Both the position numbers and the translations under genes were made by a program. This document shows, piece by piece, positions 25,866 through 34,144 of a stretch of 43,366 bases of DNA. The notes below the pieces were generated by a model. That model had not been told where the DNA came from and searched no databases. It was given only the letters and a program-made list of their open reading frames with translations. Every line of letters starts with the position of its first letter. Position 1 is the first letter of the stretch. Source of the DNA: JBBDRV01 sp040905285 (GTDB lineage: Bacteria; Bacteroidota; Rhodothermia; Balneolales; Balneolaceae); the NCBI GenBank assembly GCA_040905285.1, contig JBBDRV010000087.1, forward strand, positions 1 to 43,366, given 5' to 3'.

Positions 25866-26849
25866 ATGAACAGGTCCAACAGGGTTTCACTGGCGGTTCT
25901 GCTGCTTACGGCAGTCACTCTGGTTTCCTGCCGCGGACAGCTGTCGGACAGCCCGCCTTACCATCCGCAGCAGAACATGTATTTCCAGGAGCGGTTCAAC
26001 TCGCAGGAGGCAAACCCGTTCTTTGAAGACAACCGGGCGATGAGGCTCCCGGTCGAGGGAACCGTGGCACGGGGTCAGCTGTTCGACGATGTGGAGCTGC
26101 ATACGGGCGCTGACGAGGAGGGGAATTTCGTGGAGGAAAACCCGATGGAGATAACCACTGATTTTCTCTACCGGGGCCGGGACCGCTATGATATCTACTG
26201 TTCCGTCTGCCACGGCGGTACCGGCGACGGACAAGGTATTATCATGACCGGCCAGTACGGATATGTCCCGGCGCCCACGTTCCACAGTGACCAGCTCCGC
26301 GAGCGGCCTGACGGTTATTTTTATTCCGTCATTCACCAGGGTATACGGACCATGCCTTCCTACAGTACACAGATTCCGGTTGAAGACCGGTGGGCCATTG
26401 TCGCCTATCTCCGCGTGCTGCAGGAAAGCCGGAATGCATCTGAAGAAGAGATCCGCGAGTTCGATGTCGACCTGGCGGCGTTGCGGGAAGCCCACATCAG
26501 AGAGCAAGAGGCGGAAGAAGCTGTGGAAGAAATGGTGAACGGCAGGGAAGAGCCGACTGCTGAACGCGGTGAGCAGCTGTTCACCCAGCAGGGCTGCCAG
26601 GCCTGCCATTCCACCGACGGCACGCAGCTGATCGGTCCGACCGTGGCCGGACTGTACGGCAGCGACCGTGACTTTGCCGACGGAACCACCGGCATCGCCG
26701 ATGAAGAATACCTCCGGGAATCGATGGAGCTGCCGGACGAAAAAATAGTCGATGGCTTCAACAACGTCATGCCGCCCTTTGCGCACCTTGAGGACGAGGA
26801 GCTTGAATCACTGGTCTACTACATTATTTCACTATCCGAGAACGACTGA
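25866..26849 (+). CDS. actE: ACIII subunit ActE with an extra C-terminal cytochrome c domain
   Basis: ActE is normally a monohaem lipoprotein cytochrome. From ATG 25866 the product has 328 residues, a lipoprotein signal ending LVSC (Cys22) and two haem c sites: CSVCH (112-116) with Met163 in IRTMPSY, and CQACH (244-248) with a Met in NNVMPPF. A charged, probably helical linker (about 195-230) joins them. The second domain (about 235-326) resembles the cytochrome c domain of CoxB in this window at about 41 of 89 positions by eye. ATG 25839 overlaps the actD stop and would add 9 residues ahead of the signal; I prefer 25866. Confidence 0.93.
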   Translation: MNRSNRVSLAVLLLTAVTLVSCRGQLSDSPPYHPQQNMYFQERFNSQEANPFFEDNRAMRLPVEGTVARGQLFDDVELHTGADEEGNFVEENPMEITTDFLYRGRDRYDIYCSVCHGGTGDGQGIIMTGQYGYVPAPTFHSDQLRERPDGYFYSVIHQGIRTMPSYSTQIPVEDRWAIVAYLRVLQESRNASEEEIREFDVDLAALREAHIREQEAEEAVEEMVNGREEPTAERGEQLFTQQGCQACHSTDGTQLIGPTVAGLYGSDRDFADGTTGIADEEYLRESMELPDEKIVDGFNNVMPPFAHLEDEELESLVYYIISLSEND

Positions 26850-26878
26850 CAAACAGATTTAAATCCAGGAATTGAACC

Positions 26879-28078
26879 ATGGCTACAAACAGCCCGAAAC
26901 TTACGGATTCAGTTGAATTTCCCTCCGGGATCAATACGTCCAAAACCTTCTTTGGCGCGGGCATAGCAGGACTCCTGGCAAGTGGTGTGGGATATTTTTT
27001 AAACCATGAACAGTTTTTCTTTTCCTACCTTACCAGCTTTACTTTTTTCACAAGCATCGCCCTGGCTTCACTGATACTGGTGATGATCCACCACCTGACG
27101 CGGTCTTCCTGGGGGGTGGTACTCCGCCGCATACCCGAGTCCTTCTCGTCCAATTTCTGGATCTGGGCCCTGTTTTTTATACCGGTGCTCCTCGGCATGA
27201 CGACACTTTACAGCTGGACCAGCCCGGATTATGTGGCCGGCGACCCGATACTGGAGGGTAAAACCGCCTACCTGAACCAGCCTTTTTTCATCATCCGCCA
27301 GGTTCTCTATTTCGGCATATGGGGATGGCTGGGCTACAGACTGCACAGCATCTCCCTTGAAATGGACCGCACCAACGACTGGGGACTCACCACCCTGCTT
27401 CGCAAAATCAGCGCACCGGGCATTCTTGTTTTTGCCCTGACGATCGCCTTTGCAAGTTTCGACTGGCTGATGAGCCTTGACGCCCACTGGTTTTCAACGA
27501 TGTTCGGCGTCTATTTTTTCGCCATGAGTTTTCAGGCCCTGTTCCCGGTTATGATTCTGCTGGTTTTCTGGATGCACCGGCAGGGAATTCTTGAAAATAC
27601 CGTCACCAGGTCCCACGTCTACGATATTGGCGCCTGGTTCTTTGCGTTCACCGTTTTTTACGCCTATATCGCGTTTTGCCAGTTTCTCCTCATATACTAT
27701 GCAAACATTTCCGAAGAAGTGCTCTGGTACTATCACAGAGTGGAGGGAAGCTGGGTCTATGTAGCGTGGCTCATGATTGCAGGGCGATTTGTAATTCCCT
27801 TCATACTCCTCCTGAACAGGGATTCCAAACACAGCAGTGGGTTGCTGACAGGTGTATCGGTACTTGTGCTGGTCACCCACTTTTTTGAACTGCACTGGAT
27901 TGCCATGCCGGTGCTTGACCACCACGGGATCAGCTTCAGCTGGATAGACGCAGCCACCATGATCGGCCTGGGCGGCATCTTTATGGGCCTGTTCTTCAGG
28001 ACCTTCCGGAGTCACAACATGGTGCCGGTCAACGATCCCAAACTGGTCGAGTCGATCAGCAAACACTACCATCAATAA
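26879..28078 (+). CDS. actF: ACIII subunit ActF (NrfD/PsrC-like)
   Basis: This 399-residue polytopic subunit, paralogous to ActC, has about ten membrane helices. Recognisable stretches are the FFFSYLTSFTFFTSIALASL helix, LILVMIHHLTRSSWGVVLRR, IAFASFDWLMSLDAHWFST and the C-terminal FFELHWIAMPVLDHHG. These are typical ActF motifs with conserved His/Asp in the middle of membrane segments. It would form the second NrfD-like module of the complex. The gene lies 29 bp after actE and 22 bp before the HTH membrane protein. Confidence 0.95.
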   Translation: MATNSPKLTDSVEFPSGINTSKTFFGAGIAGLLASGVGYFLNHEQFFFSYLTSFTFFTSIALASLILVMIHHLTRSSWGVVLRRIPESFSSNFWIWALFFIPVLLGMTTLYSWTSPDYVAGDPILEGKTAYLNQPFFIIRQVLYFGIWGWLGYRLHSISLEMDRTNDWGLTTLLRKISAPGILVFALTIAFASFDWLMSLDAHWFSTMFGVYFFAMSFQALFPVMILLVFWMHRQGILENTVTRSHVYDIGAWFFAFTVFYAYIAFCQFLLIYYANISEEVLWYYHRVEGSWVYVAWLMIAGRFVIPFILLLNRDSKHSSGLLTGVSVLVLVTHFFELHWIAMPVLDHHGISFSWIDAATMIGLGGIFMGLFFRTFRSHNMVPVNDPKLVESISKHYHQ

Positions 28079-28100
28079 GACGATTTGAGAATAGAATTCG

Positions 28101-28643
28101 ATGACCAACAGTAAAAAATCCTACACCCGCGAATTTAAGGCGAAAGTTGTACTCGAAGCTGTCTCCGGCGAAGAAGTCAACCCGCAGGAAGTGGCCGACC
28201 GGCACGAACTGAGCGCGGCGCAGATTCTTTCCTGGGCACGCGAAATGGATATTTCCGACGTTAATCTTGAGAAGCTGTCCGCAGGGGCGGAAGACCCTGA
28301 ATCCGAATCCGTAGATCTGAATACCAGCAGTACGCTGTTTGCATCAGAGGTGAATTTCGGCGCCACCTTCGATGTCATCGACATGAAGAAACTCATCTAC
28401 TGGAGTATTTTCGGATCGGCCTATGTAGGTTTGCTTGTCCTTGCAGTGATGGCGATATTTACGTTCAGTACAGCATCCACTGTTCAGCAGGTATCCGAAC
28501 AGAGTGAATTTTATGACGTACAAAATCTGAAGCAGCGTGACCAGGAGTCCCTTTCATCATTCGGTATTGTCAACCTTGAAGAAGGCATCTATCATGTCCC
28601 GGTTGACAGTGTTATTTCGCGCATGACACAGGATGAGGAATAG
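28101..28643 (+). CDS. transposase-type HTH fused to a single-pass membrane protein, inside the respiratory operon
   Basis: The 180-residue protein has three parts. Residues about 7-49 (SYTREFKAKVVLEAVSGEEV, then VADRHELSAAQILSWARE) match the HTH of IS3/IS911-type OrfA transposases (HTH_Tnp_1 pattern). An acidic linker follows (50-90), then one hydrophobic helix (about 97-122). The C-terminal segment (123-180) ends SSFGIVNLEEGIYHVPVDSV. With the HTH presumably cytoplasmic, the C-terminus would be periplasmic. The frame is intact, 22 bp after actF and before the SCO gene, with the same strand and spacing as its neighbours, so it is not an inserted element. No transposase catalytic domain is present. 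Role unknown: oxidase/ACIII accessory subunit or membrane-bound DNA-binding regulator are both possible. Confidence 0.85.
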   Translation: MTNSKKSYTREFKAKVVLEAVSGEEVNPQEVADRHELSAAQILSWAREMDISDVNLEKLSAGAEDPESESVDLNTSSTLFASEVNFGATFDVIDMKKLIYWSIFGSAYVGLLVLAVMAIFTFSTASTVQQVSEQSEFYDVQNLKQRDQESLSSFGIVNLEEGIYHVPVDSVISRMTQDEE

Positions 28644-28688
28644 GAAGCACCGCGATTGATTGGAATTAAGGACATAGTCTGTAACATC

Positions 28689-29531
28689 ATGAAACGGGTA
28701 CTGCAGATGGCGGTCTTGGTGCCGGTGCTGTGTCTCCCGGACGCCCGGCCTGCGGAAGCTCAGCTCAACCGGGGAAATCCGGCGATACTTGATGACATCG
28801 GGATCGAGGAAATGCTGGGAGACACCATTCCCACAGATCTGCAGTTTACCAACTCCGACGGGGAGACCGTCACCATAGCCGAATTGATGGAAGAAGGAAA
28901 ACCGGTCCTGCTCAATCCGCTTTACTATGACTGCCCGATGCTGTGCAATGTTATCGTGGAAGGGGTTCATCAGGTGATCAGGGAACTGAGGTGGTCGCCC
29001 GGAACGGATTATACGGTCATCTCTTTCAGCATCGATCCCGGCGAGCCGCATACGCTGGCCGCTGAAAATAAAGAACGTTATCTGTCTGATCTGGACCGGC
29101 CCGGCGCAGCCGACGGCTGGCATTTTCTGACAGGCGGGGAAGATCAGATCCGGCAACTGACTGACGCCGTCGGTTTTAAATATAAAAAAGAGGAACAGAC
29201 CGGCGAGTACATTCACTCAGCGGCCATCACCTTTTTATCTCCCGACGGCGTGGTAACACGGTATCTCTATGGCACAAAGTTTGCTGAATTCGACCTTCGA
29301 AATGCCCTTTACGAAGCTGCAGACGGACATATCGGCACGCCCGTCGACCAGGCTGTCCTGTACTGCTTCACCTATGATCCGGCATCGGAAAGCTACGTGC
29401 CCGTCGCCTTCAACATCATGAAGCTCGGCGGGTTGGCTACGGTACTTTTTCTGGGTATATTTCTGGGCATTTTCTGGTTAAAAGAACGGCGACTATCATC
29501 CCAATCACAAAATTTTGAGTTTCTGGAATGA
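28689..29531 (+). CDS. SCO1/SenC-family copper chaperone
   Basis: SCO proteins deliver copper to the CuA centre of oxidase subunit II. From ATG 28689 the 280-residue product begins with a short exported signal. It shows the thioredoxin-like SCO core with CPMLC (Cys82, Cys86) and His176 in YIHSAAITFL, the three copper ligands. Unlike most SCO proteins, which are anchored at the N-terminus, it also has a C-terminal membrane helix (about 246-268, LATVLFLGIFLGIFWLKERR). A TTG at 28656 would add 11 residues and is less likely. Its stop overlaps the coxB start by 4 bases, linking chaperone and client in translation. Confidence 0.94.
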   Translation: MKRVLQMAVLVPVLCLPDARPAEAQLNRGNPAILDDIGIEEMLGDTIPTDLQFTNSDGETVTIAELMEEGKPVLLNPLYYDCPMLCNVIVEGVHQVIRELRWSPGTDYTVISFSIDPGEPHTLAAENKERYLSDLDRPGAADGWHFLTGGEDQIRQLTDAVGFKYKKEEQTGEYIHSAAITFLSPDGVVTRYLYGTKFAEFDLRNALYEAADGHIGTPVDQAVLYCFTYDPASESYVPVAFNIMKLGGLATVLFLGIFLGIFWLKERRLSSQSQNFEFLE

Positions 29532-30466
29532 ACAGACTGAGTGATTTCATGCTCCCCCCTGCCCGGAGCACCTATGCGGCAGAAGTGGATGCACTGTTTA
29601 ATTTTGTCAATGTAATAAGCCTGATCCTCCTGCTGGGGATCACCATTGCAATCATCTATTTCTCGATCAAATACAGGCGGAGGTCAGAGGATGACACCAC
29701 GCCCCTGATCACCCACGACAGCAGGCTGGAAATAACCTGGGCGGTCATTCCGCTCATCCTGGTGCTGATCACCTTTGCGTGGGGATTCAATACGTATCTG
29801 ACGACAACCACCGTCCCGGATGACGCCTATGAAGTCCGGGTGACAGCCACCTCCTGGCGCTGGGATTTCCAGTACGAGGAAGGGCAGACCAGCGTCAACG
29901 AGCTTCATGTCCCTGCGGGGAGGCCGGTCCGCCTGGTGATGATTTCGAACGATGTGATCCACTCCTTTTACGTTCCTGACCTTCGCATCAAGATGGACGT
30001 GCTACCGAACCGGTATTCCCAGGTCTGGTTTGAAGCTACCGAACCTTTTGAATCCCAGATCTACTGTGCCGAATACTGCGGTGCCGCCCATTCCAACATG
30101 CTGGCCGATATTATCGTCCACTCACAGGAAGATTTTAATACCTGGCTGGAGGAAGGCGATACCATCGACGAATCGCTGACCCCTGCTGAACTGGGACAAC
30201 AGCTGGTCGACCGGCAGGGTTGTCTGGCATGCCATTCAACCGACGGATCCCGCCTGCAGGGTCCTTCTTTCCAGGGAGTTTTCGGGCGTGAGCGTCCGCT
30301 GGAAGACGGAACCACCGTTACGGCGGATGAAAACTATATCCGACAGTCCCTGCTGGAACCCATGAGCCAGGTGGCTGACGGATATCCGGCCATTATGCCT
30401 CCCTACACGAGTTTGTCCGACCGTGAAATCGATTCCATTATTGAATACCTCAAAACGTTAGAGTGA
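29528..30466 (+). CDS. coxB: cytochrome c oxidase subunit II with fused cytochrome c (caa3 type)
   Basis: The 312-residue subunit has two membrane helices (about 26-47 and 69-90) and a cupredoxin domain. The CuA ligands are all present: His145 (HSFYVPDLRIKMD), Cys180, Glu182, Cys184, His188 and Met191 (CAEYCGAAHSNM). A C-terminal cytochrome c domain follows with CLACH (232-236) and the Met ligand in AIMPPY. The fusion defines a caa3 oxidase that takes electrons without a separate soluble cytochrome. The domain is related to the second haem domain of ActE. ATG 29528 overlaps the SCO stop; coxA starts 1 bp after the stop. Confidence 0.96.
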   Translation: MNRLSDFMLPPARSTYAAEVDALFNFVNVISLILLLGITIAIIYFSIKYRRRSEDDTTPLITHDSRLEITWAVIPLILVLITFAWGFNTYLTTTTVPDDAYEVRVTATSWRWDFQYEEGQTSVNELHVPAGRPVRLVMISNDVIHSFYVPDLRIKMDVLPNRYSQVWFEATEPFESQIYCAEYCGAAHSNMLADIIVHSQEDFNTWLEEGDTIDESLTPAELGQQLVDRQGCLACHSTDGSRLQGPSFQGVFGRERPLEDGTTVTADENYIRQSLLEPMSQVADGYPAIMPPYTSLSDREIDSIIEYLKTLE

Positions 30467-30467
30467 T

Positions 30468-32210
30468 ATGGCAACATCCGATTCATCAAACATAAAAAAA
30501 TTACAGGTACGCCGTTTCAAGCCGGAAGAATACCCGGAGAAAAGCTACCTGAGCGAGGAAAAGGGATTATGGGCCTGGATGACGACCGTCGATCATAAAA
30601 AGATCGGCCTGATGTATCTGGCGTCCATCACGCTTTTCTTCTTTGCAGGCGGCATGCTGGCTCTGCTTCTACGAACGGAGCTCCTCGTGCCGGCCCAGTC
30701 GTTTCTGGCCGCCGATACCTATAATCAGATATTCACGCTTCACGGCGCGATCATGGTTTTCTTTTTCCTGGTGCCGTCGGTCCCCGCCGCACTCGGAAAC
30801 TTTATCCTGCCCCTCCAGCTGGGCTGCAAGGATGTCGCCTTTCCCAGGGTCAACCTGTTAAGCTATTATATCTATGTTATCGGTGCCATCATTACCCTGA
30901 CGGCCATTTTCACAGGCAGTGTGGATACAGGATGGACATTCTACACCCCGTACAGCACCGCGACTGAAGGAAGCATCATGCTGATGACGTTCGGCGTCTT
31001 CATCCTCGGGTTTTCGTCCATACTGACCGGGCTCAATTTCATTGTCACCATCCACAGACTGCGGTCACCGGGGCTCGGCTGGAACAAGCTGCCGCTTTTT
31101 CTTTGGGGACTGTATGCCACCAGCATCATCCAGATCCTGGCGACTCCGGTCCTGGCCATCACCCTGCTGCTGCTCACCATGGAACGGCTTCTCGGCATCG
31201 GGATTTTTGATCCGAATCTCGGCGGGGATCCGGTACTCTACCAGCACTTTTTCTGGTTCTACTCCCATCCGGCCGTATACATTATGATTGTGCCGGGTTT
31301 CGGGATCATCTCCGAAATCATCTCCACGTTTTCGCGCAAGCACATTTTCGGATACTGGGCCATCGCCCTCTCCTCGCTGGCCATTGCTTTCATCGGCTTT
31401 CTCGTCTGGGGACACCACATGTTTGTTTCCGGCCAGTCTTCGCTTGCCAACGTGGTTTTCTCATTCCTCACCTTCTTCGTGGGGATACCGACGGGGATCA
31501 AGATATTCAACTGGATAGCGACCATGTACAGGGGGTCCATCGACATGAAGACCCCGATGCTTTATGCCATGTCCTTCCTGTTCCTGTTCAGCATCGGCGG
31601 ATTCACAGGCATTATGGTGGGGGCCCTTGCCGTGGATATTCACCTGCACGACACCTACTACGTGGTTGCCCACTTCCACTATGTCATGATGGGCGGCATG
31701 GTCATGGCCTTCATCGGAGGACTGCACTACTGGTGGCCCAAGATCTTCGGAAAAATGTACAACGAAACGCTGGGCCGGATCGTCTGTGTCACTCTCTTCA
31801 TCGGCTTTAACATGACGTTCCTGCCCCAGTTTGTCATGGGGTCGCTCGGCATGCCGCGGCGCTATTTCAACTACCTGGAACAGTACCAGGCTTTTCACCA
31901 GTTTTCAACCATCGGCTCCTATGTCATGGCCGTCGGGTTTTTCACCATGGCGGGATACCTGATTTATTCACTGAGGAAAGGAAAACGGGCTCCTTCAAAT
32001 CCATGGGGAAGCCGTGCCCTCGAATGGCAGGCAACCTCACCCCCGGCCCTTCACAACTATGATCATACACCGGTCATCATTCATGGCCCGTACGACTACC
32101 ACAGGCCGATGCAGGAATTCCAGCTCGGTATTGCCGACTCTCATAACGGACATGATGATGATCATCCTCCGACAGATCCGACCATTAAAACTGTAGAAGC
32201 AGACAAATAA
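30468..32210 (+). CDS. coxA: cytochrome c oxidase subunit I, A2-type haem-copper oxidase
   Basis: The 580-residue catalytic subunit reduces oxygen to water and pumps protons. Haem and copper ligands are visible: His92 (TLHGAIM) and His404 for haem a, His402 for haem a3 (VVAHFHYVMMGG), and His267, His316 and His317 for CuB. Tyr271 is the crosslinked tyrosine. The helix VI motif is YSHPAVY (265-271), with Tyr-Ser replacing the glutamate-containing GHPEVY of A1 oxidases. This A2 pattern is known from Rhodothermus marinus and implies a glutamate-independent D-channel end. About 12 helices are present, and the tail is His/Asp-rich (HNGHDDDHPPTDP). Confidence 0.97.
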   Translation: MATSDSSNIKKLQVRRFKPEEYPEKSYLSEEKGLWAWMTTVDHKKIGLMYLASITLFFFAGGMLALLLRTELLVPAQSFLAADTYNQIFTLHGAIMVFFFLVPSVPAALGNFILPLQLGCKDVAFPRVNLLSYYIYVIGAIITLTAIFTGSVDTGWTFYTPYSTATEGSIMLMTFGVFILGFSSILTGLNFIVTIHRLRSPGLGWNKLPLFLWGLYATSIIQILATPVLAITLLLLTMERLLGIGIFDPNLGGDPVLYQHFFWFYSHPAVYIMIVPGFGIISEIISTFSRKHIFGYWAIALSSLAIAFIGFLVWGHHMFVSGQSSLANVVFSFLTFFVGIPTGIKIFNWIATMYRGSIDMKTPMLYAMSFLFLFSIGGFTGIMVGALAVDIHLHDTYYVVAHFHYVMMGGMVMAFIGGLHYWWPKIFGKMYNETLGRIVCVTLFIGFNMTFLPQFVMGSLGMPRRYFNYLEQYQAFHQFSTIGSYVMAVGFFTMAGYLIYSLRKGKRAPSNPWGSRALEWQATSPPALHNYDHTPVIIHGPYDYHRPMQEFQLGIADSHNGHDDDHPPTDPTIKTVEADK

Positions 32211-32227
32211 ACAGCATCTTTGTAATC

Positions 32228-32887
32228 ATGGCACAAACCTCTGAAACAAGTGTGACTCGCGGGGCCCACGTACAACATCATTTTGTCGATTCGGACCAGC
32301 AGTTTGAATCGTCCAAAATGGGAATGTGGATTTTTCTGGTAACGGAAATCCTTTTTTTCGGAGGCCTCTTTCTCGGATATATCACTTTCAGGCTCTGGTA
32401 TCCCGACCTCTATATCATGGCGTCCGAACACCTGGATACCTTCTGGGGAACCGTCAATACCATTGTCCTGATCGGGAGCTCGCTGACTGTTGCCATGGCC
32501 ATCCGGTCCGCCCAGCTCAACCAGCAAAAAGGGCTCATCATCAACCTGTGCATCACCATAGCGCTTGCGGCCACCTTTATGGTGATCAAGTATTTCGAGT
32601 ATGCACACAAATTTGAACTGGGTATTCTGCCGGGTACCTACTACACGTATGAAGGTATCCCCCACGATCTGGCGAATATCTTCTTCAGTATCTATTACAT
32701 GATGACGGGGCTGCACGGCCTCCACGTCATGATCGGGATCGGGCTGATGATTTGGCTGATTGTCCGGGCTCGAAAGGGGCATTTTCACAGCGGGTATTAT
32801 ACACCGGTGGAAGTGACCGGCCTCTACTGGCATCTTGTGGATATCATCTGGATTTTTCTCTTTCCGCTTTTATATTTAATCGACTAA
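32228..32887 (+). CDS. coxC: cytochrome c oxidase subunit III
   Basis: This 219-residue membrane subunit has five helices, as in the short bacterial type III subunits. Recognisable stretches are KMGMWIFLVTEILFFGGLF, YFEYAHKFELGILPGTYYTY and SIYYMMTGLHGLHVMIGIG, and GLYWHLVDIIWIFLFPLLYL at the end. These are the conserved COX3 motifs. It has no redox centre and stabilises subunit I and proton uptake. It starts 17 bp after coxA and ends 18 bp before the subunit IV gene. Confidence 0.96.
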   Translation: MAQTSETSVTRGAHVQHHFVDSDQQFESSKMGMWIFLVTEILFFGGLFLGYITFRLWYPDLYIMASEHLDTFWGTVNTIVLIGSSLTVAMAIRSAQLNQQKGLIINLCITIALAATFMVIKYFEYAHKFELGILPGTYYTYEGIPHDLANIFFSIYYMMTGLHGLHVMIGIGLMIWLIVRARKGHFHSGYYTPVEVTGLYWHLVDIIWIFLFPLLYLID

Positions 32888-32905
32888 TTACAAACGAGCA
32901 TTATC

Positions 32906-33208
32906 ATGCAGGGACATCATATTTCTTCAGCCGGATTCTTATGGACAGTGGGTACAACGCTCCTCATCCTCACATTACTGACCGTTTCCGTAACCTGGAT
33001 ACATATTCCGGCCCCGTTCAATATCATTGTGGCTATCAGCATTGCAGTCGTCAAGGCCACAACTGTCGCCCTCTTTTTCATGAACCTCTGGTGGGATACC
33101 AAGTTCAATCTGTTGCTGCTGTTTACATCGATCGTATTTTTAGGACTCCTGATAGGACTGACACTGATTGACACGATGTTCCGGTCGGATGTTGTCCCCG
33201 GCTGGTAG
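32906..33208 (+). CDS. cytochrome c oxidase subunit IV (caa3/CyoD-like)
   Basis: This 100-residue protein has three membrane helices (about 8-28, 35-57 and 68-89). It shows the small-subunit pattern VAISIAVVKATTVALFFMNL followed by WWDTKFNLLLLF. Members of the COX4-prokaryotic family stabilise the oxidase and carry no cofactor. It is the last gene of the act-cox cluster: the next gene starts 38 bp later but belongs to an unrelated family. Confidence 0.92.
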   Translation: MQGHHISSAGFLWTVGTTLLILTLLTVSVTWIHIPAPFNIIVAISIAVVKATTVALFFMNLWWDTKFNLLLLFTSIVFLGLLIGLTLIDTMFRSDVVPGW

Positions 33209-33246
33209 CCGCTGTCAGGACCGGATCATAAACAAATACTGAATTC

Positions 33247-34131
33247 ATGTCTGAAGATACCCCGCCGTCCGCAACTGTCGGACCGTTTGAACTTTTCTCG
33301 ATTGATGCCGGCTCATTCCGTCTGGACGGGGGGGCCATGTTCGGAGTGGTGCCCAAGACTCTCTGGTCGCGGGTGATCGGGTCGGACGAAAAAAACCGGA
33401 TCCCGATGACCATGCGGTGCCTGCTGATCAAATCCTCCCGAACCGGTAAAATCTACCTCGCCGATACCGGTTCAGGCACGAAGTTCAACGAGAAGATGAC
33501 CTCCATTTATGCCCTGGACTACAGCAACGGCGATCTGCTTCGTTCCCTCGCTGCCTGCGGTGTCACTCCCGGTGAGGTAACGGACATTATTTTCACACAT
33601 CTTCACTTTGACCACTGCGGCGGCGCCACACGCTATGATGAAAACGGCGAACTGCAGGACCAGTTTCCCAATGCCGCCTATCATGTAACCGAGAAACAGC
33701 TTGAAGCGGCGCTTGATCCCAATGAACGGGAAAAAGCCAGCTTTATAAAAGACAACGTCGACCCGATTGCCGGTTCGGACCGGCTGCATGAGATCAGCGA
33801 CCGGCATGTATACGAGGAGGGGCTGGCCACGATCCCCTCTTACGGCCATACAATGGGCCAGCAGCTGCCGGTAATCGAAGCGGACGGCAAAACCGTCGTC
33901 TTTGCCGCGGACCTGATCCCCACGCATGTCCATCTGCCCATGCCGTGGATTATGGGGTATGACATGATGCCTCTCCAGACGCTGAAAGAGAAGGAGGCGT
34001 TCCTTCGCGAGGCTGTTGATAACGGGTGGTATCTTTTTCTGGAGCATGATGCGGAGCATGAGCTGATCACGGTTAAGGAGGAAGACGGGAAGTATGTGAT
34101 GGACAAAAGTTTGACGCTTGAGGATTTATAG
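33247..34131 (+). CDS. MBL-fold metallo-hydrolase (AHL-lactonase/PNKD-like group)
   Basis: This 294-residue cytoplasmic hydrolase of the metallo-beta-lactamase fold carries the complete motif FTHLHFDHCGG (about 117-127, HxHxDH). It also has a later SYGHTMGQQ histidine, VVFAADLIPTHVH aspartate and a C-terminal FLEHD. The layout (N-terminal LFSIDAGSFRLDGGAMFG, long arm before the metal motif) resembles quorum-quenching lactonase-like members, but the substrate cannot be named. It lies 38 bp after the oxidase genes, so read-through is possible. No functional link to respiration is evident. A ~260-bp inverted-repeat element begins 14 bp after its stop. Confidence 0.88.
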   Translation: MSEDTPPSATVGPFELFSIDAGSFRLDGGAMFGVVPKTLWSRVIGSDEKNRIPMTMRCLLIKSSRTGKIYLADTGSGTKFNEKMTSIYALDYSNGDLLRSLAACGVTPGEVTDIIFTHLHFDHCGGATRYDENGELQDQFPNAAYHVTEKQLEAALDPNEREKASFIKDNVDPIAGSDRLHEISDRHVYEEGLATIPSYGHTMGQQLPVIEADGKTVVFAADLIPTHVHLPMPWIMGYDMMPLQTLKEKEAFLREAVDNGWYLFLEHDAEHELITVKEEDGKYVMDKSLTLEDL

Positions 34132-34144
34132 CTGAAATTTTTAC

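Noticed and set aside
28101..28250. Insertion-sequence remnant at the HTH gene
   Set aside because: There are no inverted ends, no OrfB and no catalytic domain, and the frame continues intact into a membrane protein with operon-like spacing. It is a fusion, not an IS copy.
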